From NCBI GenBank assembly GCA_016214855.1, contig JACRMT010000016.1, positions 1-64,000 of the forward strand: DNA of 64,000 bases. The letters run 5' to 3'. The stretch is from Nitrospirota bacterium (GTDB taxonomy: Bacteria; Nitrospirota; Thermodesulfovibrionia; Thermodesulfovibrionales; UBA6898). This document shows positions 23,877 to 31,374 of this stretch, in pieces. A program made the position numbers and the translations under genes. A model generated the notes under the pieces. It was given only the letters and a program-made list of their open reading frames with translations, was not told where the DNA came from and did no database searches. Each line of letters begins with the position of its first letter. The stretch's first letter is position 1.

Positions 23877-24477
23877 TCTGGTTACTCCTTATCCCGTTGA
23901 GAAAAAATTCGTAGAGTGATCGGCCATATGCCTTCGGCCTTTTTATATCGCCGGTCAGGTATCCGAGGATCGCACCCCTGAGCGTCACCAGGATCATCAG
24001 GGCAGTTCCCGGGCAGTCCATGGAGCGCCATGTTCCGCCCTGCATCCCCTTCTTCAGGATATCGGTAATTATGCTATGCTGAGCCTTGAAAAAGGAATCC
24101 CTGATAGGCCGTTTGAACTCCAGATCGTATTCCTTGACGCCTGTAGACAGCATCTTCGTCTTCGTGACCGCAAGCTCCATATACAGATCAATAAGCTTTC
24201 GGAGCGCTGCCTCAGGCCCTTCTGCGCAGAGCGCCCCGATGCGGTCGAGAAATTCATCCATTTGGCTTTTCATGAGACCCGTATAGAGCTGCTGTTTGTT
24301 GGGAAAATAGAGGTAGATGCCGCCGATACTTATATGCGCCCGCTTCGCCACCTCCCGGATCGAAGCCTTTTCATAACCGCGCTCTGCGAACACATCGCAG
24401 GCAGCCCTGAGGATGTTCTGCTTCGACTCATCTCCGGTCCGCCGTTTCACGATACGCTTCCTGACCTCAACGGACAT
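23869..24477 (-). CDS. TetR-family repressor of the efflux operon
   Basis: A 202-residue regulator. The N-terminal helix-turn-helix is clear (IREVAKRAHISIGGIYLYFPNKQQLY, residues about 36-61), followed by a helical ligand-binding domain. The ATG at 24477 follows GGAGGCCGCAGGGC; an in-frame TTG seven codons earlier is less likely. It overlaps the sulfatase gene by 11 bases and the adaptor by 8, so it is co-transcribed and probably autoregulated through the palindrome at 26519. Confidence 0.92.
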   Translation of the reverse strand: MSVEVRKRIVKRRTGDESKQNILRAACDVFAERGYEKASIREVAKRAHISIGGIYLYFPNKQQLYTGLMKSQMDEFLDRIGALCAEGPEAALRKLIDLYMELAVTKTKMLSTGVKEYDLEFKRPIRDSFFKAQHSIITDILKKGMQGGTWRSMDCPGTALMILVTLRGAILGYLTGDIKRPKAYGRSLYEFFLNGIRSNQNG

Positions 24478-26467
24478 GCCCTGCGGCCTCCGCTTCAAAC
24501 CGGTTCAGGCGATGCTCTGACAGATAGCTCGCTCCCTGATAATAACTGATCGCCTCGTCCAGAAGGCCAGGGTCAGCAGCCCCCTCCTTCTGCTTCTTTG
24601 TGTTCGCATCATACTCGTAATAACGATTATCTTTTTTTACATTCAGGACAACAAGCCGGCCATTCTTTTCATATCCAAGCCGTTCATAGGTCCCGATAAA
24701 AGCCCTTTCCTGGTCCGGAGACATCCTGAGAATATCCTTGCCAAAGAACCGGGAATTATAGCTGATGTTAAGCATACCCATGACCGTCGGCGCAATGTCG
24801 ATCTGGCTTGAGAGCCTTTCAATGGTTCTTGGCGCCAAATGCCCAGGAGAATAGACGAACAGCGGGATCTCATACTTCCTGACCGGAAGCGCAATCCTTC
24901 CCGCAGAGCTTGCACAGTGGTCTGCCACAAATACAAAGATCGTGTCGCGGAACCAGGGTTCTTTCGAAGCTGCCTGCAGAAAGGTTCCGATGGCATGATC
25001 GGCATACTTTATCGCGCCGTCCCGCCCGGTATGGGACGGTATATCGATCCTTCCTTCAGGATACGTATAGGGCCTGTGGTTGGACGTTGTCATGATCAGG
25101 CCGAAAAACGGCTTGCGGCTTTCATGTGACTTGCCAAACACCTCTATGGACTTGCGAAAAAGGTCCTCATCGCTCACGCCCCAGGCATTCTCAAAGATGA
25201 CCTCTGACTTTGAGAAGTCTGCCCTGTCGATAATATGGTCAATGCCGTTATGGCCGAAGAAATAGTTCATATTATCAAAGTATCCGTATCCGCCATACAG
25301 TAACTTCGTGTCATAACCAAGGCTTTTCATAAGCGAGCCCCAGGAAAAGAGGTTCTCATTGCCTTTGCGCTTCAGCGTCGAGCGGCCGGGCGTTGGCGGC
25401 AGAGAAAGACTTATCGCTTCAAGCCCCCTGTCAGTCCTGGTCCCTGTTGCGTGCATGTGCGTGAAAAAGACGCTTTCCTTTGCCAGCCGGTCAAGGTTCG
25501 GGGTGAGACCCTTTTTATTGCCGAATACCCCCAAGTATTCAGCGCTCAGGCTTTCCTCCACAATCACCACGACATTCAGCCTTTTTTCAGGGCCGGTATT
25601 GCTGATCTTCCTGGTAATGTCATAGATGTCTTCGTTTAGGAAAGCAGCATTTTTTTCAGAGAGCAGTGTCCTCAAATTCCTGAAAGCATCGTTGCTGTCC
25701 AGAGAGGTATAGAAATCCTCATAATTTATCGTATTGTTCCTGAAGGCCGCAAAGAGCGCGTAAATACCGTTGGCCGCAAGTTCATTCGCATATACGTTTG
25801 CGGATATGTGAGCCAGCGGCAGACTCACAAACACGGTAGCAGCAACAGGTATGATAAAAAAGACCGCTCCCCTTCTCATCCGCTGACCCAGGCTGCTCTT
25901 CTGAACACCTGAGAAATGGAGTTTTCTCCGCATAACAAACACGGCGAGAGCCGAGATGAGAGCGATCGTCAGGAGTATGGGGATGACCGGATATGACTCC
26001 ATGATATTCTTCACAACCTCATGGGTATAGATAAGATAATCGACCGCAATGAAATTGAACCTCACACCGAACTCTTCAAAGAAAAAGAATTCGGACCCAC
26101 TGCTGAAAAGGAAAAGATAGGCCGTCAAAAAGACTGCCATGGACATGGCGATCCGGTGCGGCCTGCTGTTATAGATCCGGTCAGGCAGAATGACAAGATA
26201 AAGGACAAAAGGCAGGGCAACATAGCCGGCTGTTGCCAGGTCGAACAGAAACCCCATGCCGTAAACCTTCAAAAGCAGCAGCGGCTTCGCATCGAGTGCG
26301 CGCAGATTCATTACCGTCAGGACGATCCTGGTCATAAAGGAAAGGCCGAGAAAGGCGGCGAAGAAGACGCCGAGGATCAAAAAACGACCCGGCTCTTTCC
26401 TGCTGGAACTGCCTGAGGCGTTATTGTCCGCTGAGATACGTTGAGGGGTTATTTGGTTGTCCTGCAT
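24467..26467 (-). CDS. LTA-synthase-like membrane sulfatase / phosphoglycerol transferase
   Basis: A 666-residue protein with five N-terminal membrane helices (to about residue 205) and a periplasmic sulfatase-fold domain. The metal site elements are visible: VVIVEESLS, the catalytic Thr in ATGTRTDRG, DEDLF, and VFVADHC. This is the LtaS/OpgB/EptA-like group, which moves phosphoglycerol or phosphoethanolamine onto envelope glycans. CAAGGAGCAA precedes the ATG. First in an operon with TetR and an RND system, so it may remodel the envelope in response to the same inducer. Confidence 0.88.
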   Translation of the reverse strand: MQDNQITPQRISADNNASGSSSRKEPGRFLILGVFFAAFLGLSFMTRIVLTVMNLRALDAKPLLLLKVYGMGFLFDLATAGYVALPFVLYLVILPDRIYNSRPHRIAMSMAVFLTAYLFLFSSGSEFFFFEEFGVRFNFIAVDYLIYTHEVVKNIMESYPVIPILLTIALISALAVFVMRRKLHFSGVQKSSLGQRMRRGAVFFIIPVAATVFVSLPLAHISANVYANELAANGIYALFAAFRNNTINYEDFYTSLDSNDAFRNLRTLLSEKNAAFLNEDIYDITRKISNTGPEKRLNVVVIVEESLSAEYLGVFGNKKGLTPNLDRLAKESVFFTHMHATGTRTDRGLEAISLSLPPTPGRSTLKRKGNENLFSWGSLMKSLGYDTKLLYGGYGYFDNMNYFFGHNGIDHIIDRADFSKSEVIFENAWGVSDEDLFRKSIEVFGKSHESRKPFFGLIMTTSNHRPYTYPEGRIDIPSHTGRDGAIKYADHAIGTFLQAASKEPWFRDTIFVFVADHCASSAGRIALPVRKYEIPLFVYSPGHLAPRTIERLSSQIDIAPTVMGMLNISYNSRFFGKDILRMSPDQERAFIGTYERLGYEKNGRLVVLNVKKDNRYYEYDANTKKQKEGAADPGLLDEAISYYQGASYLSEHRLNRFEAEAAGHVR

Positions 26468-26503
26468 TTGCTCCTTGTGATCGTTTTGATCTGTGTAGAC
26501 GTT

Positions 26504-26537
26504 ACGGAGATGAACATCTGTTCACGTGAACATCCGT
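26504..26537. promoter_or_regulatory. Candidate TetR operator
   Basis: A perfect 14-bp palindrome TGTTCACGTGAACA (26519-26532) lies 52 bases before the sulfatase start. It is flanked by inverted ACGGA (26504-26508) and TCCGT, and by an additional TGAACA half-site at 26511. Size and placement fit a TetR-family site covering the promoter of the operon that encodes the regulator. Confidence 0.5.
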
Positions 26538-26671
26538 TAATTATCCCTTCAGCCTGCTACTGAAGTCAAGGAAGCATTGTTGACCGGGGATAAGTGACTT
26601 GAGCTGACAGGCATTAATTGCTATGGGTTACGATCCAGCCTGATTCTGCGTTGAGGCCGAGACCCGCAATT

Positions 26672-26959
26672 TCAGGGCAAGATGGCTGAGAAAGTTCTTG
26701 AATGCTGAATCGCCTCATCTGCCTGTCTCGGCTGCCATTCGAGCGTTTTGGGATCAGAGCGCAGCCCGTCAAGGAATTCGAGGACACCGGCCTCGTTATA
26801 CACTTCAGAGGATAACTCCTTTTTCCGGGCAAAGTGCAGATATCTGCTGACCCAATAGGCAAAATAGGGGATGTTCTTTTCGGGAACAAGCTTTCTCTTC
26901 AGGAGGTACGCCTGAAACTCAGGCAGCGCGTTATTTTTGTTATTTGCCAAATTTCCCAT
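26672..26959 (-). pseudogene. Truncated tyrosine recombinase (integron-integrase type), N-terminal domain only
   Basis: A 95-codon frame codes for a SAM-like core-binding domain: PEFQAYLLKRKLVPEKNIPY, then YWVSRYLHFARKK, FLDGL and E-W-Q-P-R-Q-A-D-E-A-I-Q. The last motif, with its Trp-Gln and Arg-Gln-Ala-(D/S)-E-A, is characteristic of integron-type integrases. After it the frame turns into unrelated residues and stops. A short continuation in another frame (26614 onward) carries no catalytic domain. The Arg-His-Arg-Tyr catalytic half is absent, so the enzyme is dead. It is divergent from the genes that follow on the plus strand. Confidence 0.65.
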
Positions 26960-27115
26960 ATTATACGAACGTCGCTTTTAGTCCATATTACCACATTATA
27001 CGAAAAGCACAAATAGTAAACATGCTGTGTTTAAAGACTATTTCCATTGACAGATTTATTCCGTGTGATATTATTTATCTCATGAGCGAGATAAATCGGA
27101 CGTTCGTATAGTAAT
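26960..27115. repeat. Inverted and repeated ATTATACGAA motifs in the recombinase promoter region
   Basis: TATACGAACGTC (26962-26973) and GACGTTCGTATA (27099-27110) are a perfect 12-bp inverted pair 125 bp apart. ATTATACGAA occurs at 26960 and 26995, and nearly so (one base different) in inverted form at 27103-27112. These could be recombinase core sites (an attI-like region) or operators of a regulator. Confidence 0.45.
27047..27074 (+). promoter_or_regulatory. Strong sigma-70 promoter with overlapping dyad
   Basis: TTGACA (27047-27052), 16 bases, TATTAT (27069-27074). A 24-bp palindrome (ATTTATCTC, six bases, GAGATAAAT; 27072-27095) overlaps the -10 and start point, as an operator would. 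It drives the plus-strand accessory genes and occupies the position of an integron cassette promoter. Confidence 0.62.
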
Positions 27116-27127
27116 TGTTAAAGCAAT

Positions 27128-27685
27128 ATGAAATCAAAAAAGACAATAAAATTTGACGCCGGTTACGAGATGTTTTTTGAGACAACCATTCGCGTTTTTC
27201 TCGGTGACAAGGCCTATCACATTGCTGGCCAAGTACATACCGATAAATACAGACTGGATTGGTATAAAAAGGCATTGAAGAAAATTGTTAAGAGACTCCA
27301 TGAATTAGAGACAACAACAAAGCACAAGGAGCAGTTGACATATTGGGCTGAACGAGCGCTAAAGGCATCAAATACAAAAGACTTTGACGAAACCTCTTTT
27401 TCTTTATGTCTCTTTCGGCTGGTTGGTGCTCTTTTGGGCTTTGTTACTGTTCGAGGCATGATCCTTTACAACCCGATTTATCATCAAGAGCGTTCGCAAC
27501 ACAATGCTGAAAGGATGCTCCAGACTGGTGATCCGCTGCAGCCATATCTAGACGGAAAAAGTACGATTGGAATCAGGAAGAAAATTATTCAACAACTGAA
27601 AAGTGAGGGTCTGACCGATTATGATATTTCCCTTGTGCTTAATACTACTGAATACGAAATTAAGAAATTAAGAATGGAGCTTTAA
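27128..27685 (+). CDS. Hypothetical protein with possible C-terminal helix-turn-helix
   Basis: A 185-residue protein, AT-rich in codon use compared with the core genes. The N-terminal part is basic and helical; one moderately hydrophobic stretch lies at about residues 99-113 (LVGALLGFVTVRGMI). The end (QQLKSEGLTDYDISLVLNTT) reads like a helix-turn-helix. No strong ribosome site precedes the ATG, but the promoter at 27047 does. Its stop lies inside the left arm of an attC-like palindrome, as for a gene cassette. Not recognised. Confidence 0.7.
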   Translation: MKSKKTIKFDAGYEMFFETTIRVFLGDKAYHIAGQVHTDKYRLDWYKKALKKIVKRLHELETTTKHKEQLTYWAERALKASNTKDFDETSFSLCLFRLVGALLGFVTVRGMILYNPIYHQERSQHNAERMLQTGDPLQPYLDGKSTIGIRKKIIQQLKSEGLTDYDISLVLNTTEYEIKKLRMEL

Positions 27686-27774
27686 CACTTTGCTCCAGGC
27701 GACGCGGGATTAGCCGCTTTTCTTTTTTCAGTTTTCTCGTGGTTGCCCCGCGCTCCTGAGCACGGTCGTTCTGC
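27679..27774. other. attC-like imperfect palindrome
   Basis: The left arm (TGCTCCAGGCGACGCGGG, from 27691) pairs with the right arm (CCCCGCGCTCCTGAGCA, 27746-27762) with bulges. An outer AAC (27684-27686) and GTT (27768-27770) sit where attC core sites carry AAC/GTT. The gene's TAA lies in the outer left arm. The core sites CTTTAAC and GTTCTGC depart from RYYYAAC/GTTRRRY, so it is degenerate or coincidental. Confidence 0.4.
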
Positions 27775-27785
27775 GGAGAATATAA

Positions 27786-28133
27786 ATGGAACCAAATGAA
27801 TTAAAAAAAGGCCACGTATATTTTTCCTGTGGTTGGTCTACTGCTAAATATCCTGTTCCGGATATTAGAACATTTGTATATATCGGGGAAAATATAGAGG
27901 AAGACCTGGATAAAACACAAAATGAATACACATTTGAAATTCCTAAGAAATATTTTGAGAAAGAAATATTGAACGGATTATCCGAGGAAGAAAGAACAGA
28001 ATATGAAGGCCCGGAAGAGCCTAACAGAACCATCGTACCAGAAGATTGCTTAGCCGTAATAAAAGACATTGATGGTCTCATTGATTTTTTGACACGGAGC
28101 AAGAAAGAGCCAAATGCCGAAGACATATTTTAA
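27786..28133 (+). CDS. Hypothetical acidic protein
   Basis: A 115-residue acidic soluble protein (many Glu and Asp in the second half) with a K-G-H-V-Y-F-S-C-G start and a D-C-L-A-V-I-K-D-I-D-G strand-turn near the end. GCGGAG precedes the ATG by eight bases. No membrane segment or known motif. It follows the attC-like palindrome by 12 bases and is followed by another unknown gene after 42 bases. AT-rich codon use suggests transfer. Confidence 0.65.
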   Translation: MEPNELKKGHVYFSCGWSTAKYPVPDIRTFVYIGENIEEDLDKTQNEYTFEIPKKYFEKEILNGLSEEERTEYEGPEEPNRTIVPEDCLAVIKDIDGLIDFLTRSKKEPNAEDIF

Positions 28134-28175
28134 AAACCAAGAGAGACGCAGAACACCAGCCTGAAGTGAAACAAA

Positions 28176-28781
28176 ATGACTACTAAAGCTGATCTAAAAG
28201 ATTTTCAAATTGTGACTAGCGGCTTTCAATGCAAAGGAGTCCTTCACCTGTTTGCCGATATAGCGCATCTCAGGTTTGTCAGAACGAAGACTAACATCCA
28301 TATGGGCCTGCCGATAGAAATGACAAAGATCGGCTCTGACGAAAGTGTTGGGTTGATGATTTCCCTCAAATCGGGTGAAGAGATTAAACTAACCGAAAAG
28401 CCAGGTTGGATTTTTTCAAGCACAGTGGAAAACATTCAAGGCATAATCAATATTTACACTGAACTTGCAAAGGTCACATTTAACTCAAGACTAACGTCAT
28501 ATGTTAAGGGCGCTGAAATACGAGGTTATTTTGTCTACAGCGGGCATCGTTTTTTCCTCTCCCGCCAGGTTATCGCATCCGAAGATCAAGAGTTCACGAG
28601 TGAGAACACAGATTTTCTTCGGTCATACGGTTATATTGAATTTCGACCAAAAAACTCTAGCATCGCGCAAAAAATGAAGCGGAACATAGGGGCTTCCAAA
28701 CGCAAGGCTATGGATACTCTCACAGACACTGATGTTATCTACGCTATCCTTGCCAATTTCTATGGTCTCCGTTGGAACTGA
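28176..28781 (+). CDS. Hypothetical protein
   Basis: A 201-residue soluble protein with alternating strand-like segments (VLHLFADIAHLRFV, VGLMISLKSGEEIKL, GYFVYSGHRFFLS), perhaps a beta-barrel or PH-like fold, and a basic helix near the C-terminus (QKMKRNIGASKRKAMD). No family is recognised. Ribosome site is weak. Together with the preceding gene it may form one two-gene cassette, since no palindrome separates them. Confidence 0.7.
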   Translation: MTTKADLKDFQIVTSGFQCKGVLHLFADIAHLRFVRTKTNIHMGLPIEMTKIGSDESVGLMISLKSGEEIKLTEKPGWIFSSTVENIQGIINIYTELAKVTFNSRLTSYVKGAEIRGYFVYSGHRFFLSRQVIASEDQEFTSENTDFLRSYGYIEFRPKNSSIAQKMKRNIGASKRKAMDTLTDTDVIYAILANFYGLRWN

Positions 28782-28808
28782 GGTCAAATGACTGATAATA
28801 GTAAACTC

Positions 28809-28938
28809 GCACCGCACGGCGCTTCGCTTGCGCGGTGCTCGACTTCGCGGTGGTGGCTTTGGACCACCACCTTGCCCAAAGGGCTGCTTAGCGCCCCTTT
28901 GGAAACCCAGCATAAGGTTCCCCCACTTCAAGTGGGGG
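28809..28938. repeat. Cluster of four hairpins
   Basis: Four consecutive inverted repeats: GCACCGC/GCGGTGC (28809-28838), GGTGGTGG/CCACCACC (28849-28871), CCAAAGGG/CCCTTTGG (28876-28902) and CCCCCACT/AGTGGGGG (28920-28938). Each has a short loop. GTGG-plus-hairpin units resemble REP sequences recognised by RAYT transposases, and RAYT fragments lie 340 bp downstream. The last hairpin also resembles an IS200/IS605 end. Confidence 0.5.
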
Positions 28939-28944
28939 TTTACA

Positions 28945-29259
28945 ATGAATAAACATATTTCCACTCTCGCGGAAACGGCAGTTGCATATGCCTTATGCGC
29001 TGACCGTATTTACGGCAATGCCCCCTCGTTCTTAAATGCCAACCGCTCGACTATACCGATATTCGTTAGCCATTTATTCCAGTCATTGGAGATAGCCATC
29101 AAGCATGCAGGTTTTGAATCAGAGCTATTTACAATGCAGGAAGCCCGAGCGAGAGAGAGACGATCCGGGCATGGGATAAAAGAGCTTGCAACGCTCGCGG
29201 TAGAAAAACTAGGGTGCAGCCTATGGGGTCAGACTTGTTTATTGACATTCCATAGATGA
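28945..29259 (+). pseudogene. Hypothetical protein, 3' end replaced by mobile-element sequence
   Basis: The ATG at 28945 follows a G-run at the end of the hairpin cluster. The first 91 residues look like a real all-helical protein (ISTLAETAVAYALCADRIYG; IFVSHLFQSLEIAIKHAGFE), perhaps HEPN-like. From about 29212 the frame runs into the 384-bp duplicated unit and ends within twelve unrelated residues. The original C-terminus is therefore lost. The frame is open upstream through the hairpin cluster, but that part is not believable. Confidence 0.5.
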
Positions 29260-29276
29260 CTTGATAGTGTGACTGC

Positions 29277-29378
29277 ATGGCACGGAAACCGAGGATAGTA
29301 TTTGAAGGGGCATTCTATCACGTTATAACACGGGGCAATCAAAGACAGCAGATATTCAAAGACACCCCCAAGTGTTGA
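29277..29378 (+). pseudogene. REP-associated (RAYT/Y1) transposase, N-terminal fragment, copy 1
   Basis: Thirty-three codons begin MARKPRIVFEGAFYHVITRG and continue NQRQQIFKD, the conserved start of TnpA-REP transposases including the His-x-x-x-R-G-N element. The frame then stops at a TGA. The HUH and tyrosine motifs are missing, so it is a dead remnant. Confidence 0.75.
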
Positions 29379-29401
29379 TCAGAAGGAGAAATGAAACTTC
29401 C

Positions 29402-29629
29402 ATGAACCCTGCGATCGTAATCAGAAACGAGACTGACGCCGACGTCAGCACCATAACCGAGGTGACCGTCGCTGCGTTCAAAACTCTGGAGATCAGCAAC
29501 CACACGGAGCAATTCATCATTGAGGCACTGCGTGCCGCGAAAGCTCTGACCCTATCGCTGGTCGCAGAAGTTGATGGCCGTGTGGTCGGACATATGGGTG
29601 CAGCCTATGGGGTCAGACTTGTTTATTGA
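29402..29629 (+). pseudogene. GNAT acetyltransferase fragment created by duplication
   Basis: Identical in plan to the first 64 codons of the GNAT gene at 29786, with three amino-acid changes at most. At the duplication junction it runs into MGAAYGVRLVY and stops. It lacks the acetyl-CoA site (Q-K-G-I-G-K-A-L) and cannot be active. Confidence 0.85.
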
Positions 29630-29660
29630 CATTCCATAGATGACTTGATAGGGTGACTGC

Positions 29661-29762
29661 ATGGCACGGAAACCGAGAATAGAATTTGAAGGGGCATTCC
29701 ATCACGTTATAATGCGGGTCAATCAAAGGCAGCAGATATTCAAAGACACCCCCAAGTGTTGA
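29661..29762 (+). pseudogene. REP-associated (RAYT/Y1) transposase, N-terminal fragment, copy 2
   Basis: The second copy of the 33-codon fragment (MARKPRIEFEGAFHHVIMRV). It differs from copy 1 at four residues and has lost the Gly of the R-G-N element. It ends at the same TGA. Independent substitutions show that the duplication is not brand new. Confidence 0.75.
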
Positions 29763-29785
29763 TCAGAAGGAGAAATGAAACTTCC

Positions 29786-30322
29786 ATGAACCCTGCGATC
29801 GTAATCAGAAACGAGACTGACGCCGACGCCAGCACCATAACCGAGGTGACCGTCGCGGCGTTCAAAACTCTGGAGATCAGCAACCATACGGAGCAATTCA
29901 TCGTTGAGGCGCTGCGTGCCGCGAAAGCTCTTACCCTATCGCTGGTCGCAGAAGTTGATGGCCGTGTGGTCGGGCATATTGCATTCTCCCCGATGACCAT
30001 CGCGGACGGCGCCATGCACTGGTACGGACTCGGCCCCGTTTCAGTGTTACCGGAGTATGAGCAGAAGGGTATTGGCAAAGCCCTGATACAGGAAGGGCTG
30101 TCACGGTTAAAAAAACTGGGCGCCAAGGGCTGTTGTCTGGTGGGACATCCGCAATACTACAGGAAATTCGGATTTGAGAACGTTACCGGACTTGTGCTGG
30201 AGGGCGTTCCGCAAGAGGTATTCTTCGCTCTTTCCTTTGACGGGCACTTTCCGCACGGTAATGTCATGTTCCATGAAGGATTCAAGGCAAATGGCCGGCA
30301 AGGAATTGCAACGGACAACTGA
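29786..30322 (+). CDS. GNAT-family N-acetyltransferase
   Basis: A 178-residue acetyltransferase. GNAT motifs are visible in order: VVGHIAFSPMTI (strand beta4), LGPVSVLPEYEQKGIGKALI (beta4-alpha3 with the acetyl-CoA loop Q-K-G-I-G), and LVGHPQYYRKFGFENV near the end. The YRKFGFE pattern is common in GNATs annotated as 'N-acetyltransferase' with small-molecule substrates. The ATG at 29786 is 14 bases after an AGAAGGAGA ribosome site. Acetyltransferases are frequent integron passengers. Substrate unknown. Confidence 0.9.
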   Translation: MNPAIVIRNETDADASTITEVTVAAFKTLEISNHTEQFIVEALRAAKALTLSLVAEVDGRVVGHIAFSPMTIADGAMHWYGLGPVSVLPEYEQKGIGKALIQEGLSRLKKLGAKGCCLVGHPQYYRKFGFENVTGLVLEGVPQEVFFALSFDGHFPHGNVMFHEGFKANGRQGIATDN

Positions 30323-30361
30323 CCGCCTTCGCTGAGCTTTGGCATTTAATACGCATTCACT

Positions 30362-30871
30362 TCAGCGCCCGATCGCATTCTTTGTCTTCCTGAGCTTGCC
30401 TTTTGTCTCCGGGACGATCACAAGATCAAACGTTGCACCCTGGCTGCCTTTTTGAGGATAGTGCTGCGCTATCAAACCTTCAAACCCTTTTGCATCTACC
30501 AGGATATGGATATGCGGCGGCCGCCGCGCGTAGGGAGGAGGGAAACTGGTTTCCAGACGGTACTGCCCGTTTTGATCTGAATAGAGGGTAGCCCTGTGGT
30601 TATCATCATACGCTCCGTCCGGTCCGGCCTGCCAGACCTCGATCCGCATATTCGGAAGGGGACGGCAGTCATCAGATGAGCGAACGGTCCCGCTCAGGAC
30701 ATACCCCTTGCCGATGCTGTTTCGCACAGGAGCGTTCTGCCGGTAAAAAGGCCCGATTTCATCCCAGGGCGTCGGTGTGCAGGTGGCTGCTGTCGCAGTT
30801 TCTCTGCCTGCAGCCAACAGCACAATCAGACAGACGACTAAAAGGTGCGGCCAGTTTCCCGTTTTACTCAT
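30362..30871 (-). CDS. Secreted intradiol-dioxygenase-like protein
   Basis: A 169-residue exported protein (signal peptide through about residue 29, LLVVCLIVLLAAGRETATAA) of the protocatechuate 3,4-dioxygenase-like fold. The core has GPFYRQNAPVRN, YVLSGTVRSSDDCRPLPNMRIEVWQ, GQYRLETSFPPPY and RPPHIHILV. The His-x-His supplies iron ligands and the tyrosines (in ADGAYDD-like and QYRLET positions) are plausible partners. The second of two adjacent ATGs (30871) has the better distance from GGAGGGT. Such exported proteins are widespread and their substrates are not known. Confidence 0.85.
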   Translation of the reverse strand: MSKTGNWPHLLVVCLIVLLAAGRETATAATCTPTPWDEIGPFYRQNAPVRNSIGKGYVLSGTVRSSDDCRPLPNMRIEVWQAGPDGAYDDNHRATLYSDQNGQYRLETSFPPPYARRPPHIHILVDAKGFEGLIAQHYPQKGSQGATFDLVIVPETKGKLRKTKNAIGR

Positions 30872-30942
30872 CATACCCTCCACCTATTAGACATTACTAC
30901 GCATTACAGCGGGTGCTTTCCCATGATTGACCTTAACGAATT

Positions 30943-30979
30943 AAAAAAAGGGCCGGTCATTTCTGACCAGCCCTTTTTT
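30943..30979 (-). terminator. Terminator behind the Lys/Ala-rich protein gene
   Basis: On the minus strand GGGCTGGTCA and TGACCGGCCC pair fully if one G-U is allowed, followed by seven T. The plus strand also ends in T-rich sequence, so it may stop transcription both ways. Confidence 0.82.
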
Positions 30980-30995
30980 GTCTGTTAAGAAGTAA

Positions 30996-31310
30996 TTACT
31001 TCTTTGCAGGAGCTGCTGCCTTAGGAGCGTCAGCCTTCTTCTCCTCAACCTTAGGAGCGTCAGCCTTCTTCTCGTCAGCCTTTGCTGCCTTCTTGGACTT
31101 CTTGGCCTTCTTAGCTGCCTTCTTATCTGCCTTGTCGTCCATCTTTGCGTCAGCCTTAACGTCAGCCTTCTTCTCCTCCATCTTTGCAGGAGCCTTTGTG
31201 TCAGCTGCCTTTGCTGCAGGAGCTGCTGCCTTCGGTGCATCAGCTGCAAAAGCTGCTGTCACTGCGAATGCGAACATGAGTGCGATGATCAATGCTAATA
31301 CTTTCTTCAT
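30996..31310 (-). CDS. Exported Lys/Ala-rich low-complexity protein
   Basis: A 104-residue protein. A signal peptide (MKKVLALIIALMFAFAVTAA, cleavage after FAA) is followed by 80 residues made almost only of Lys, Ala, Asp, Glu, Pro and Met in repeating words (EEKKADAPK, KADVKADAK, KKAAKKAKKSKK). It is probably disordered in the periplasm, or helical and polycation-like. GAGGTGACTACT precedes the ATG at 31310; an in-frame start six codons earlier overlaps the ribosome site. It has its own sigma-54 promoter and terminator, so it is monocistronic and strongly controlled. Function unknown. Confidence 0.82.
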   Translation of the reverse strand: MKKVLALIIALMFAFAVTAAFAADAPKAAAPAAKAADTKAPAKMEEKKADVKADAKMDDKADKKAAKKAKKSKKAAKADEKKADAPKVEEKKADAPKAAAPAKK

Positions 31311-31374
31311 AGTAGTCACCTCCTTCATTTTTTAGTATTGAACTTATATTTCAAAGTTACCGGACATCAATGTA

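Larger units (their letters stand above)
29212..29979. repeat. 384-bp tandem direct duplication
   Basis: Bases 29212-29595 are repeated at 29596-29979 with about 15 single-base differences by my count (about 96% identity) and no gaps that I see. Each unit carries a RAYT start, a short spacer and the first 64 codons or so of a GNAT gene. Only the second unit continues into a complete GNAT gene, so the first is the partial copy. The junction reads CATATGGGTGCAGCC. Confidence 0.95.

Noticed and set aside
28828-28944. Upstream extension of the helical protein at 28945
   Set aside because: It would translate through the four-hairpin cluster and gives a Gly/Pro/Arg-rich nonsense peptide.
29212-29979. 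CRISPR-like or satellite repeat
   Set aside because: Only two long units containing gene starts; no short repeat-spacer pattern, and no CRISPR array is seen anywhere in the window.
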